Part shown: one piece after another, positions 1 through 6,411 of the stretch | How the letters are laid out: each line of letters starts with the position of its first letter | Numbering within the stretch: position 1 is the stretch's first letter | Assembly: GCF_934772795.1 (NCBI RefSeq) | Contig: NZ_CAKVMR010000037.1 | Span: 1-22,877, forward strand | DNA: 22,877 nucleotides | Reading direction: 5' to 3' | From: an uncultured Holdemanella sp. | GTDB taxonomy: Bacteria > Bacillota_I > Bacilli_A > Erysipelotrichales > Erysipelotrichaceae | The notes under the pieces: generated by a model | The model's database searches: none | What the model saw: only the letters and a program-made list of their open reading frames with translations | What the model was told of the DNA's origin: nothing | Program-made: the position numbers and the translations under genes

Positions 1-108
1 ATTTTAACGAATATTCACAGACCCCGAACTAGGCCCCAAATGATTGCGCTAAAACCCTAAATGATTTTGGTTACCCTGTTCAATAGTTAAATCAATATGC
101 TACGCTAT

Positions 109-566
109 TTAGTAAAGCTTAGCTCCTGCAGGAATATTGTCATCAACCATCAATAAGTTTAGTCCTTCATGACCATTTTCTTCATGTACAGCTGAGATCA
201 ACATACCTTCAGAATTAATACCCATCATTTATCTTGGTGGTAAGTTTACAATCGCAATTGCAGTCTTTCCAACCAATTCTTCTGATTCATAATAATCGTG
301 AATTCCGCTTAAAATTACGCGATCTTTACGTTGGCAGTCATCTAAAGTGAACTTTAATAGCTTCTTAGATTTTTCTACTGCTTCACAAGCTAAAATCTTA
401 ACAGCTCGGAAATCTGATTTTGAGAATGTTTCAAAATCTACCATATCTGTGAAGATTGGGTCAATTTTTACATTAGAAAAATCAACCTTTACAGGTGCAG
501 CTTCCACTGGTTTTTTAGCTTATGCTTTCTTGTTTGAATCCCCTAAGTTCTTCATGTGAGGGAATA
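109..566 (-). pseudogene. Detached C-terminal tRNA-binding domain of LysRS, decayed
   Basis: Read on the minus strand, one frame runs from the attachment core through FPHMKNLGDSNKKA, a TAA (520-522), AKKPVEAAPVKVDFSNV, an EMAP/Trbp111-type OB-fold (FSKSDFRAVKI, SKKLLKFTLDD, VILSGIHDYY, VGKTAIAIVNLPPR), a second TAA (229-231), then MMGINSEGMLISAVHEE and a C-terminal IPAGAKLY before the true stop at 109-111. The frame is otherwise intact over the whole family length, so the two stops are point changes; family members have Lys at the PPR-K-MMG position, so AAA to TAA is likely. This domain occurs at the C terminus of MetRS, but the segment is in frame with the FPHMK end of LysRS across the attachment core. 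I therefore read it as the tail of a LysRS fusion that the element cut off. A shorter product from a GTG at 505-507 would lack the conserved C-terminal part and is unlikely to work. Confidence 0.8.
548..566. repeat. Attachment site core, left (attL)
   Basis: TTCTTCATGTGAGGGAATA, identical to 9870-9888. Left of it lies chromosomal DNA (the detached LysRS tail), right of it the element. On the minus strand the core encodes FPHMK of LysRS. Confidence 0.9.
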
Positions 567-669
567 CAAAGTCTAGTCATTAAAATACTTTATATCCCTT
601 TATTAGTGTTTATTTGATAAGTTGCTATTTAACTTTATTTTTATATGTATTAATAATTCTTTATATTTA

Positions 670-700
670 GTCGTAAATCTGTCGTATATTTGTCGTATAT
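670..700 (+). repeat. Three phased GTCGTAWAT repeats, probable integrase arm sites
   Basis: GTCGTAAAT at 670-678, GTCGTATAT at 681-689 and GTCGTATAT at 692-700, spaced exactly 11 bp, all in the same orientation, between attL and the integrase stop. The same motif recurs twice near attR. Short direct repeats at both ends bound by the N-terminal domain of Int are known for Tn916-family and lambda-type recombinases; the assignment here is inference from position and phasing. Confidence 0.7.
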
Positions 701-705
701 CATAA

Positions 706-1926
706 TTAATTAAAGTACTTTTCAAATTTATTTATTTCTTCTTTTGTAAAATCCTGTTTTGCTTCAGCATATATATTCATCGTTGTTTGTGCGTCTGAAT
801 GTCCTAAAACTTCTTGCATAACTTTTACATTTACTCCAGCTTCTAGCATTCTAGTTGTGAATGTATGCCTTAACGAATGATTTGAAACATTAGGGAGAAT
901 AATTGAATTAGCATTACCCTTATCCATAATCTCATAATTACAATCTCTTATAATTCTTCGCAAAGCCTTATTAAGTGTCGCTTGATTATGTGTAGTTCCA
1001 TATCTATTAATAAAAACAAAATCTGTATATCCGTCTATGTTAGCAACACATTTAATCCCTAATTCTTTTTGATAAGCTCGTTCTTCTAATAAAGCTAATC
1101 TTACTTTTTCAATCATTGGAACTACTCTATTTCCAGCATTAGTCTTAGGTGTGTGAATTGCATAACCACATCTGCCTTTACCACCTTTATCATAATAGAC
1201 TAATGTATGGGATACGGTTATTGTATTGTTTTCAAAATCAATATCGTTCCATGTTAATCCAGTAAGCTCCCCGACACGTAATCCTGTCCAAAGCATTACA
1301 ATAAATACTGAATACCACCTATGATTTACCCCCTTTTTTTTTAGATAGTTCTCAAATATTTTTTGTTCATCTTTAGTAAATGCTTTTCTTTTTTCAACAT
1401 CTTTGTTGTGCGCTCGTTTCAACTCTTTTAAAGCATTATCTGAAGGATTATATCTTATACAATCATCTTCTACTGCTAATTCTAATATTTGATGTATAAC
1501 AGTATGTAAACATTCAATAGTCCTCACTTTTAAATGGCGAGTATCTAAAAGCATATTATAAAAACTTCTAACATCTGTCCTTTTCAACTCGCACACTTTT
1601 ATATTACCTATCTGGTATTTAGCAAATTGATTATACATATACTTATAATTTTGAAATGTATTGTTTTTTAATCCTTTTTTTAGACTTTCCCACTTTTTAT
1701 AAAAGTCATTAACTGTTAGGTTTTTATCATTAACTTTTATACCATTTAAAGTATCTCTTAAGATATCTATTTCTTTTTCTCTTAGTTCTTCAAGAGTTTT
1801 AGCATATATTGAATGACGCTTACCTGTTTTATCTGTCCATTTAAATTCATATGTTTTATTTGAACGTTCGTATTCTCCCTCCTTTAAAATCCTGTTTTTA
1901 GAATCTTTTCTCCGTTTAACTGACAT
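706..1926 (-). CDS. int: Tyrosine recombinase/integrase, Tn916 Int type
   Basis: This 406-residue site-specific recombinase should integrate and excise the element at the lysS core. The N terminus (about 1-65; MSVKRRKDSKNRILKEGEYE) resembles the Tn916 Int arm-binding beta-sheet domain. Residues about 70-165 look like the SAM-like core-binding domain. The catalytic domain follows, with R217 (TGLRVGE), K261 (HTPKTNAG), H350/R353 (HSLRHTF), H376 (LGHSDAQ) and nucleophile Y386 (NIYAEA), so the full set is present. ATG at 1924-1926 is preceded by AAAGGAAG. It is the last gene of the leftward cluster, about 140 bp from attL and just beside the phased repeats. A promoter-like sequence in the gap after xis suggests it can be transcribed on its own. 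Confidence 0.95.
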   Translation of the reverse strand: MSVKRRKDSKNRILKEGEYERSNKTYEFKWTDKTGKRHSIYAKTLEELREKEIDILRDTLNGIKVNDKNLTVNDFYKKWESLKKGLKNNTFQNYKYMYNQFAKYQIGNIKVCELKRTDVRSFYNMLLDTRHLKVRTIECLHTVIHQILELAVEDDCIRYNPSDNALKELKRAHNKDVEKRKAFTKDEQKIFENYLKKKGVNHRWYSVFIVMLWTGLRVGELTGLTWNDIDFENNTITVSHTLVYYDKGGKGRCGYAIHTPKTNAGNRVVPMIEKVRLALLEERAYQKELGIKCVANIDGYTDFVFINRYGTTHNQATLNKALRRIIRDCNYEIMDKGNANSIILPNVSNHSLRHTFTTRMLEAGVNVKVMQEVLGHSDAQTTMNIYAEAKQDFTKEEINKFEKYFN

Positions 1927-1962
1927 GTCATCTTCCTTTCTGTTATATATTTACAACAAAAA

Positions 1963-1998
1963 GAACACACTCATATTTAAATTATATCAAGTGTGTTC
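1963..1998 (-). terminator. Hairpin between xis and int, possible attenuator
   Basis: Arms GAACACACT (1963-1971) and AGTGTGTTC (1990-1998) form a 9-bp stem with an 18-nt loop, followed on the minus strand by TTTTTGTTG. It could terminate readthrough from xis into int. The -10 element of the int promoter lies in its loop, so it may instead be an operator dyad. Confidence 0.5.
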
Positions 1999-2008
1999 AA
2001 TTTGTCTA
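1981..2008 (-). promoter_or_regulatory. Probable int promoter
   Basis: On the minus strand TAGACA (2003-2008), a 16-bp spacer and TATAAT (1981-1986) give a good sigma-A match about 55 bp upstream of the int ATG. The promoter overlaps the 9-bp inverted repeat described separately. Confidence 0.55.
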
Positions 2009-2018
2009 CTGTGCATTT

Positions 2019-2216
2019 TTATATTGAATACTGTTTCTCCAAGTACTCACAAAACATATTTTTCTTAATCAAGCGTTTATTTCCACACCATATAACAAAT
2101 TTACAATCTTCACTATTTGTAAGTTCCCTTAATTTATTAATTCCTATATTAAAATAAGAAGAAGCTTCATCTAATGTTAATAACGCTTTATCAGAAATCG
2201 GCACATCCTTCTTCAT
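2019..2216 (-). CDS. xis: Excisionase-like small DNA-binding protein
   Basis: A 65-residue protein beginning MKKDVPISDKALLTLDEASSY. It has the shape of Tn916-type Xis: an N-terminal winged helix (LTLDEASSYFNIGINKLREL), then a basic wing ending in NKRLIKKNMFCEYLEK. Xis proteins bend DNA at the att arms and bias Int toward excision. The ATG at 2214-2216 is chosen because GGGGGGAG lies about 6 bp upstream; a longer reading from 2237 has no comparable site. The start overlaps the 3' end of rep by 26 bp, which suggests translational coupling of excision with replication/relaxase expression. Family assignment rests on motif shape, size and its place before int. Confidence 0.82.
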   Translation of the reverse strand: MKKDVPISDKALLTLDEASSYFNIGINKLRELTNSEDCKFVIWCGNKRLIKKNMFCEYLEKQYSI

Positions 2217-3240
2217 AGGACTCCCCCCCTTTACCATTCAAAGAATCAAAATACTCTTTTACAGTGTTAAATTCTTGAGTACCATTTTTTCCAAAAATCA
2301 ACACTTTAGTGATCCTTCTTAAAAAAGCTAACCATGTATCTATGTCATTAATTTGTGCTTCAGAATACTGTTTTTCTAAAGGCCAATTACTAACTATAAA
2401 CACTTTAGAATAACATGCAACCTTATTTGAGTATCTAGATTGTAACTCCACTGGGTATACATCACAGTACATAAGCATATTAGATATATTTATTGATGAC
2501 CTGAATTCATCAAAGCATATCACAGGTTGACATGAATAACTATCAAATGGATGTATGTAATCCGTAACTCTATACACATTAGAATAGCCAGAGTTTTCCA
2601 TTACATATCTTGTCTTTCCAGTTCCAGTAGCCCCAAATATATAGACAACCTCTAAATTTAACCTAAGAGTATCTTTGTATTTATCGATAAGAATGATATT
2701 TCTTATTTTATCTAGTTTATCAATTTGTAGAATATAATCCTGATTTGAATGTATTATTTCAGAATTTGACATGTTATCTTGTATCATACGATATAATTCA
2801 GATAAATCACTTCTTTTCCCTTTAGAATCTGGAGGTGGAGTTCCAAATTCTTCGAAGGAATCATCAATCTTCTGATCATTTTTTAAATCATCTAACCATT
2901 TACCCTCCTTCTTTATGTAGAGAATATTATCAGATACTGAACCTTTGCAAGCTTCTATATGAACATCAGAGAAGTGTCTTTTAATTTTTGACCAGCGTAC
3001 TCTAGAAGTAAATACTATAAATATATGTGTATGAAATGTAGCCCCCATTTCATCTGCCATGCAGAAATAAGTAATAGTCCGAAAATTATCAATGATTTTA
3101 CTTTTAATATTGTCATGTGTATAGCCTTTTTCAATAGGATTATTTATAGTCAGTTGGTACATATATGATTGTTTGTCGATAATAACACCACCAATCTGTG
3201 CATTTTGTTCATTCAAATTTTGCACATTATATATCTTCAT
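2191..3240 (-). CDS. rep: CRESS-type Rep: HUH endonuclease plus SF3 helicase
   Basis: A 349-residue initiator with the domain order of circovirus-like Reps. The N-terminal HUH endonuclease has motif I (YQLTINNP, about 28-35), motif II FHTHIF (H70, H72) and motif III YIKK (Y108 nucleophile, K111). A C-terminal superfamily 3 helicase follows, with Walker A GATGTGKT (203-210), Walker B ICFDEF (D244, E245), motif C VSN (283-285) and an arginine-finger-like LRRI (308-309). Such proteins nick an origin hairpin and unwind during rolling-circle replication. In IMEs, Rep-like proteins are thought to serve also as relaxases (recalled family knowledge). The gene lies 46 bp from a hairpin whose loop carries TAGTATTAC on this strand. 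It could act in plasmid-like replication of the excised circle, in transfer, or both. Confidence 0.9.
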   Translation of the reverse strand: MKIYNVQNLNEQNAQIGGVIIDKQSYMYQLTINNPIEKGYTHDNIKSKIIDNFRTITYFCMADEMGATFHTHIFIVFTSRVRWSKIKRHFSDVHIEACKGSVSDNILYIKKEGKWLDDLKNDQKIDDSFEEFGTPPPDSKGKRSDLSELYRMIQDNMSNSEIIHSNQDYILQIDKLDKIRNIILIDKYKDTLRLNLEVVYIFGATGTGKTRYVMENSGYSNVYRVTDYIHPFDSYSCQPVICFDEFRSSINISNMLMYCDVYPVELQSRYSNKVACYSKVFIVSNWPLEKQYSEAQINDIDTWLAFLRRITKVLIFGKNGTQEFNTVKEYFDSLNGKGGESYEEGCADF

Positions 3241-3285
3241 AAATATTTATAAATCTTTAAAAATGTATTTTATGTTTGTTGTTTT

Positions 3286-3313
3286 CAAGTTGTGGTAATA
3301 CTAGCACAACTTG
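3286..3313 (-). other. Putative rolling-circle origin hairpin with circovirus-type nonanucleotide
   Basis: CAAGTTGTG (3286-3294) and CACAACTTG (3305-3313) form a perfect 9-bp stem. On the minus strand, the coding strand of rep, the 10-nt loop is CTAGTATTAC, containing TAGTATTAC (3295-3303). Circoviruses and nanoviruses carry (T/A)AGTATTAC at the apex of their origin hairpin and nick it between T7 and A8. Stem length, loop size, loop sequence and position upstream of a CRESS-type rep all agree. Cleavage here is inferred. Confidence 0.8.
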
Positions 3314-3349
3314 TAAGAATAGCCTGTGGCTTCGCCACAGCTATTCTTA
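3314..3349. repeat. Second long hairpin abutting the origin hairpin
   Basis: TAAGAATAG-C-CTGTGGC, loop TTC, GCCACAG-CTATTCTTA gives 16 paired positions with one bulged C and starts at the base after the origin hairpin. On the minus strand it follows the ATPase stop (3354) but has no U-tract, so it is a poor intrinsic terminator. It may be a Rep-binding, oriT or single-strand-origin structure, or stabilise the ATPase mRNA end. Confidence 0.55.
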
Positions 3350-3353
3350 TTTG

Positions 3354-4121
3354 TTATTTAGATAATCCAGCTACACACAATTCTTCAAGTTTATCTTTAT
3401 TGCGAATGATTGGTATTTTTACAAAGTGCAACACTGAGCTTTGCAACAACACCACACCTTCCCCTGTCTTAAACTTTCTATTCCCTATTGCTTCAATGTA
3501 TTCTTTAGGTAAAAGCATTTCATAAATACTTTTTATTGAAGCACCTAAAACTATAATTATCCCAAAATTTAAACGAGAACCATTTTTAAACACTGAAGCG
3601 TCTGGACGCTGACAAGTAGCTATAACCCTAATACGAAGCGATCGCCCAAGCATAAGCAATGTTGAAATTTTATTCATTACAATTTCAGCCTTCTTTTTAT
3701 CAATTTCAAATAGATAAAGAATGCAGGCTACATATTCATCAAATATTAGAGTTACTGGATATCTGGTTTTATCTTCTCCAGATTGCCGTTTTAATAATAT
3801 TTCATAAACAACATCAACCGCTTCAGCACACCTTTTAAAAGGATAATACCTTTTTGTCCCCCGTAAAAATTCAAACATATCATCTTGTTTGAAATCTGCA
3901 AAATAATATATCCCCTGTTCTTCAAGTTGTATAAGTCTACCAAAAATCACAAGTAGACATGAACTCTTAGCTGACCCACTCATTCCAGTTAGAAGCATAT
4001 GTGAGTTGCTAGTTCCATCAATAGGAGAAGTAATACTCACTTTATTTCCATAATATACATATTCATCGTAATCGTAGGCTACATTCAAATTACTTTCAGA
4101 TGTCGTCATACAGTAGGTCAC
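3354..4121 (-). CDS. TcpA/FtsK-like coupling ATPase, motor part
   Basis: A 255-residue soluble FtsK/TcpA-type motor. Walker A is GMSGSAKS (46-53, with Ala in place of the usual last Gly). Walker B is VTLIFDEY (D128, E129). A downstream RIRVIATCQRPDASV segment is characteristic of FtsK/TcpA motors that pump DNA at conjugation pores. TcpA proteins (for example Tn916 Orf21) carry two N-terminal membrane helices in the same chain; here these are encoded by the preceding overlapping gene, so this looks like half of a split protein. The start could be GTG at 4119-4121 or ATG at 4107-4109. The ATG gives a 14-bp ATG...TGA overlap that suits reinitiation. It probably delivers Rep-bound DNA to a mating pore encoded elsewhere. 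Confidence 0.82.
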   Translation of the reverse strand: MTYCMTTSESNLNVAYDYDEYVYYGNKVSITSPIDGTSNSHMLLTGMSGSAKSSCLLVIFGRLIQLEEQGIYYFADFKQDDMFEFLRGTKRYYPFKRCAEAVDVVYEILLKRQSGEDKTRYPVTLIFDEYVACILYLFEIDKKKAEIVMNKISTLLMLGRSLRIRVIATCQRPDASVFKNGSRLNFGIIIVLGASIKSIYEMLLPKEYIEAIGNRKFKTGEGVVLLQSSVLHFVKIPIIRNKDKLEELCVAGLSK

Positions 4122-4665
4122 TTTCTTTTGAAAATATCCCTTTTGATGATGTGAATTTTATAAAACCTCTTTTAGAGTAAGTAATATCCTCTTCCTTAAT
4201 TTTGCAATTTAGAAAATGTTCAACATCTTTACGATTTTCAACCCAGATATGTAATGGAATATTTGTATAAAATTCTCTCACATTAGCTTTATTACCCTTA
4301 ATGGATTTTTTATATACTAATATTGCATAACCCTCTTTTGAATGTTTATTTACGAATCCCTCTAATTCACTTTCATCTTCTCTTGCCACTAATTCTCCCA
4401 CCAAATAAATAACACTATATATCAAGATAACAGGAATAATAAAAGATAGAGTTTTTTCTGCTACCGAGAAAGCTGAAGTCAAAATTAAAGGAACATTAAA
4501 ATTTGATACATATATTGTTTTAATATACTCAAATGCAATTATTATCAAAATAACAGGAATCCAAATTAAATTATAAATCGGTCTGTTTCTTAATTCATGT
4601 AAACCCAGAAAAATCCTATATCTATTTTTAGTTCGTTGTAGTTTCTTTTCAAGTAATGCGTTCAT
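4096..4665 (-). CDS. Membrane-anchor protein, probable N-terminal part of split TcpA
   Basis: A 189-residue protein with two likely transmembrane helices (about 30-50, IPVILIIIAFEYI, and about 70-100, LSFIIPVILIYSVIYLVGEL), followed by a basic cytosolic domain of about 85 residues. The end (ESDLLYDDI) aligns by eye with the LLYDTI segment that precedes the ATPase core in Tn916 Orf21. Joined to the next gene the total is about 440 residues, near the usual TcpA length. The downstream ATPase begins in the +1 frame inside this gene's last codons. Either TcpA is naturally split here, or a frameshift broke one gene. RBS is GGAGG upstream of the ATG at 4663-4665. Confidence 0.7.
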   Translation of the reverse strand: MNALLEKKLQRTKNRYRIFLGLHELRNRPIYNLIWIPVILIIIAFEYIKTIYVSNFNVPLILTSAFSVAEKTLSFIIPVILIYSVIYLVGELVAREDESELEGFVNKHSKEGYAILVYKKSIKGNKANVREFYTNIPLHIWVENRKDVEHFLNCKIKEEDITYSKRGFIKFTSSKGIFSKESDLLYDDI

Positions 4666-4715
4666 AATAACCTCCTATTTTAATTGAGAAAAGGGAATTA
4701 CCCTTTTCTCAAATA

Positions 4716-5108
4716 CTATCTAAGATATTTAGAAAATACATTTAATAGCTCTTTTGCTAAATTTAGCGAATTGCCCATGAATTCTAAGCAAATTTTTTCT
4801 GCCGATTCTTCAGAATTTATTTCGAAAAAACCTTTGTCATTGACTTTTCCATATTCTTCCTTTTTAATAAAATCCCAATAATCTTCTTCTAGAATAGGTA
4901 ATATGTAATTATCAATATATCTTTGAACATCTTTTAAAAACTCATCTGATAAATCATTGCTTTTAAGACATTCTTTAGATAATTCGTCATATGATTCAAG
5001 AGATTTGCATATTTCGTTACAGTCTTCTATGTGATCAATAGATATACACTCGTGTAATATTTCAAATGCACATGCAACGGCGAATTTATCATTTTTCTTT
5101 TTTTTCAT
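4716..5108 (-). CDS. Small acidic protein of unknown function
   Basis: No family recognised. The 130-residue product begins MKKKKNDKFAVACAFEI and is predicted mostly helical and acidic (many Glu and Asp), without signal peptide or membrane helices. The ATG at 5106-5108 has GGAG about 8 bp upstream; a longer reading from 5153 lacks one and is rejected. It lies between the small OB-like gene and the TcpA anchor in the leftward operon, so a role in transfer or replication is likely by position only. A run of A's encodes the N-terminal lysines. Confidence 0.65.
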   Translation of the reverse strand: MKKKKNDKFAVACAFEILHECISIDHIEDCNEICKSLESYDELSKECLKSNDLSDEFLKDVQRYIDNYILPILEEDYWDFIKKEEYGKVNDKGFFEINSEESAEKICLEFMGNSLNLAKELLNVFSKYLR

Positions 5109-5173
5109 TTTATTTTCTCCTTCATTAATGGTATATAAAGAGACTGTACACATCCCTATATATACACATGAGT

Positions 5174-5410
5174 TTATTTTGTGATTTTTTCCACTCGTTC
5201 CACTTTGCCTTTCATGTTGAAAAATATTTCTACTAAATCGTTCTGTTGTAGAACTGGAATTTTAATTTCTTCTTTAACAAATACTTTTTCTGCTTTTAGA
5301 CCTTCTGTATTACTGTCTTCAAACAAAATATAGAGATTCACACCAGTTATTGTTTGACCTTCTGGATTTTTGAAATTCACAACACTTTTACCAGCAATTC
5401 TTGCTTGCAT
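5174..5410 (-). CDS. Small beta-rich protein, possible ssDNA-binding protein
   Basis: A 78-residue protein (MQARIAGKSVVNFKNPEGQT...VERVEKITK) whose alternating hydrophobic pattern suggests a small beta-barrel: G-x-x-I-x-G-V-N-L-Y, EKVFVKEEIKIPVLQQND, LVEIFFNMKGKVERV. The size and fold impression are like small ssDNA-binding proteins of rolling-circle replicons, but I see no diagnostic motif and the function is a guess. It is the first gene of the leftward rep/transfer cluster. Its ATG at 5408-5410 follows AAAGGAG, and a perfect 14-bp palindrome lies 44 bp upstream. Confidence 0.65.
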   Translation of the reverse strand: MQARIAGKSVVNFKNPEGQTITGVNLYILFEDSNTEGLKAEKVFVKEEIKIPVLQQNDLVEIFFNMKGKVERVEKITK

Positions 5411-5453
5411 AGCTCTCTTCTCCTTTCTACATAATCCTCTAGAGTGATAATTT

Positions 5454-5467
5454 AGGATAATTATCCT
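5454..5467. promoter_or_regulatory. Palindromic probable operator in divergent promoter region
   Basis: AGGATAATTATCCT is a perfect 14-bp palindrome in the gap between the leftward transfer operon (from 5410) and the rightward gene (from 5555). A TATAAT hexamer on the minus strand (5474-5479) lies beside it without a good -35. The neighbouring rightward gene is a candidate ligand of the site. Confidence 0.5.
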
Positions 5468-5554
5468 GATTTAATTATACATGAATCATGGGTGTTTAAA
5501 TGGGGGTTAATGTGTTATAATTTAGAAAAAATACCCATGTACAAGGAGGCACAC

Positions 5555-6376
5555 GTGAATGATTTAGCAGAGTTTTTTATAAAAAAAACACACAAAAGAA
5601 TAAAAAATAAAATACAATCCTCTAACTATACATACTCACAGATAAGCCCATATGATGAAAGTATTGTGAGTAAAGTGATTAACTTTAAATTGACAAAAAA
5701 CAATAAGTATCTGGTTACAAATAAATTCATAAAAAATCTTGTTGAATGCAACTTATTTAACAATGAAGTAGAAGCTTTATGGGGAACCAAGTCAGAAAGA
5801 GAAGATTATATGTATGAGCTGTTCTCTTTATTAATTAAAGCTTCATTTGATTCTAAAAACTATATAGACAAAGTTACATTATTATTATCAGACTATGTAC
5901 CTTTTGCACAATGTCTAAGTTTCTATGAGATTCTTATTGACAGACTATTTGATTATAGTGATAAATCGAGTTCACCTTTTTTTCTTGAATTAGGAATTAG
6001 TGAAGATTTGGTTTTCAATAAATACAGTATTTCAAAACGAAACGCTATTAAGTTTTTATACGCTAAATGTAAAGATAACTTTATTAAAATGTTTAATAAT
6101 TTTTGCAATAACACTAAATCATATAGAGGGCTTGAAAAATCTTTAAACGAGATACTTTTACCAGATTTTCATTCTTTTCTATCTCCTTACTTTCCTAACG
6201 ATAATTCTTTAGGATTGCGTACCAGAAATTTATTAAAAAAAGACTTGGATGAATATCACACAGCCTATTTATTATCAGATGATGATACAATAAAAGAAAA
6301 GGCAAAACTCTTAAGTTCTACATTAGACTATATTTATAAATTAGACATCATTCAAAGAGAAAAAAAATGGAACTGA
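5555..6376 (+). CDS. Putative DNA-binding regulator of the element
   Basis: A 273-residue protein. GTG at 5555-5557 is chosen because AAGGAGG (5543-5549) sits 5 bp upstream; longer readings from 5492 or 5510 lack a comparable site. The N-terminal region (YTYSQISPYDESIVSKVINF, then KYLVTNKFIKNLVE and ALWGTKSERED) resembles the atypical helix-turn-helix head of regulators I recall from Streptococcus and related mobile elements. Residues about 85-270 are helical with no family I recognise. It is transcribed divergently from the transfer operon across a palindromic site, the usual place for an element's own repressor or activator. A bidirectional hairpin terminator overlaps its stop codon. Confidence 0.6.
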   Translation: MNDLAEFFIKKTHKRIKNKIQSSNYTYSQISPYDESIVSKVINFKLTKNNKYLVTNKFIKNLVECNLFNNEVEALWGTKSEREDYMYELFSLLIKASFDSKNYIDKVTLLLSDYVPFAQCLSFYEILIDRLFDYSDKSSSPFFLELGISEDLVFNKYSISKRNAIKFLYAKCKDNFIKMFNNFCNNTKSYRGLEKSLNEILLPDFHSFLSPYFPNDNSLGLRTRNLLKKDLDEYHTAYLLSDDDTIKEKAKLLSSTLDYIYKLDIIQREKKWN

Positions 6377-6411
6377 TTGACAATTTATGTCTTTCAGTTC
6401 CACTTTTTTAT
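6369..6411. terminator. Bidirectional intrinsic terminator
   Basis: GGAACTGA (6369-6376) and TCAGTTCC (6394-6401) form a perfect 8-bp stem followed on the plus strand by ACTTTTTTATTT. The other strand has a T-run after the same stem (ATTTTTTTTCTC), so it can serve both the rightward regulator and the leftward lipoprotein gene. Confidence 0.8.

Noticed and set aside
1..108. Possible terminator or gene end left of the LysRS remnant
   Set aside because: No hairpin with T-run and no coding frame I can support in this short stretch.
229..507. An independent small tRNA-binding protein (CsaA/Trbp111-like), or a metG fragment
   Set aside because: The frame continues in both directions into conserved sequence and, across the attachment core, into LysRS. 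It stops before the conserved C-terminal part, so a LysRS tail remnant explains it better.
3314..3349. Ordinary intrinsic terminator of the ATPase gene
   Set aside because: No U-tract follows the stem on the minus strand and it abuts the origin hairpin; kept as a structural repeat of unknown role.
3354..4121. Inovirus Zot/pI-type morphogenesis ATPase, which would make the element a filamentous prophage
   Set aside because: The ATCQRPDASV segment and linked two-helix anchor fit TcpA/FtsK, and no coat or pIII-like genes are visible.
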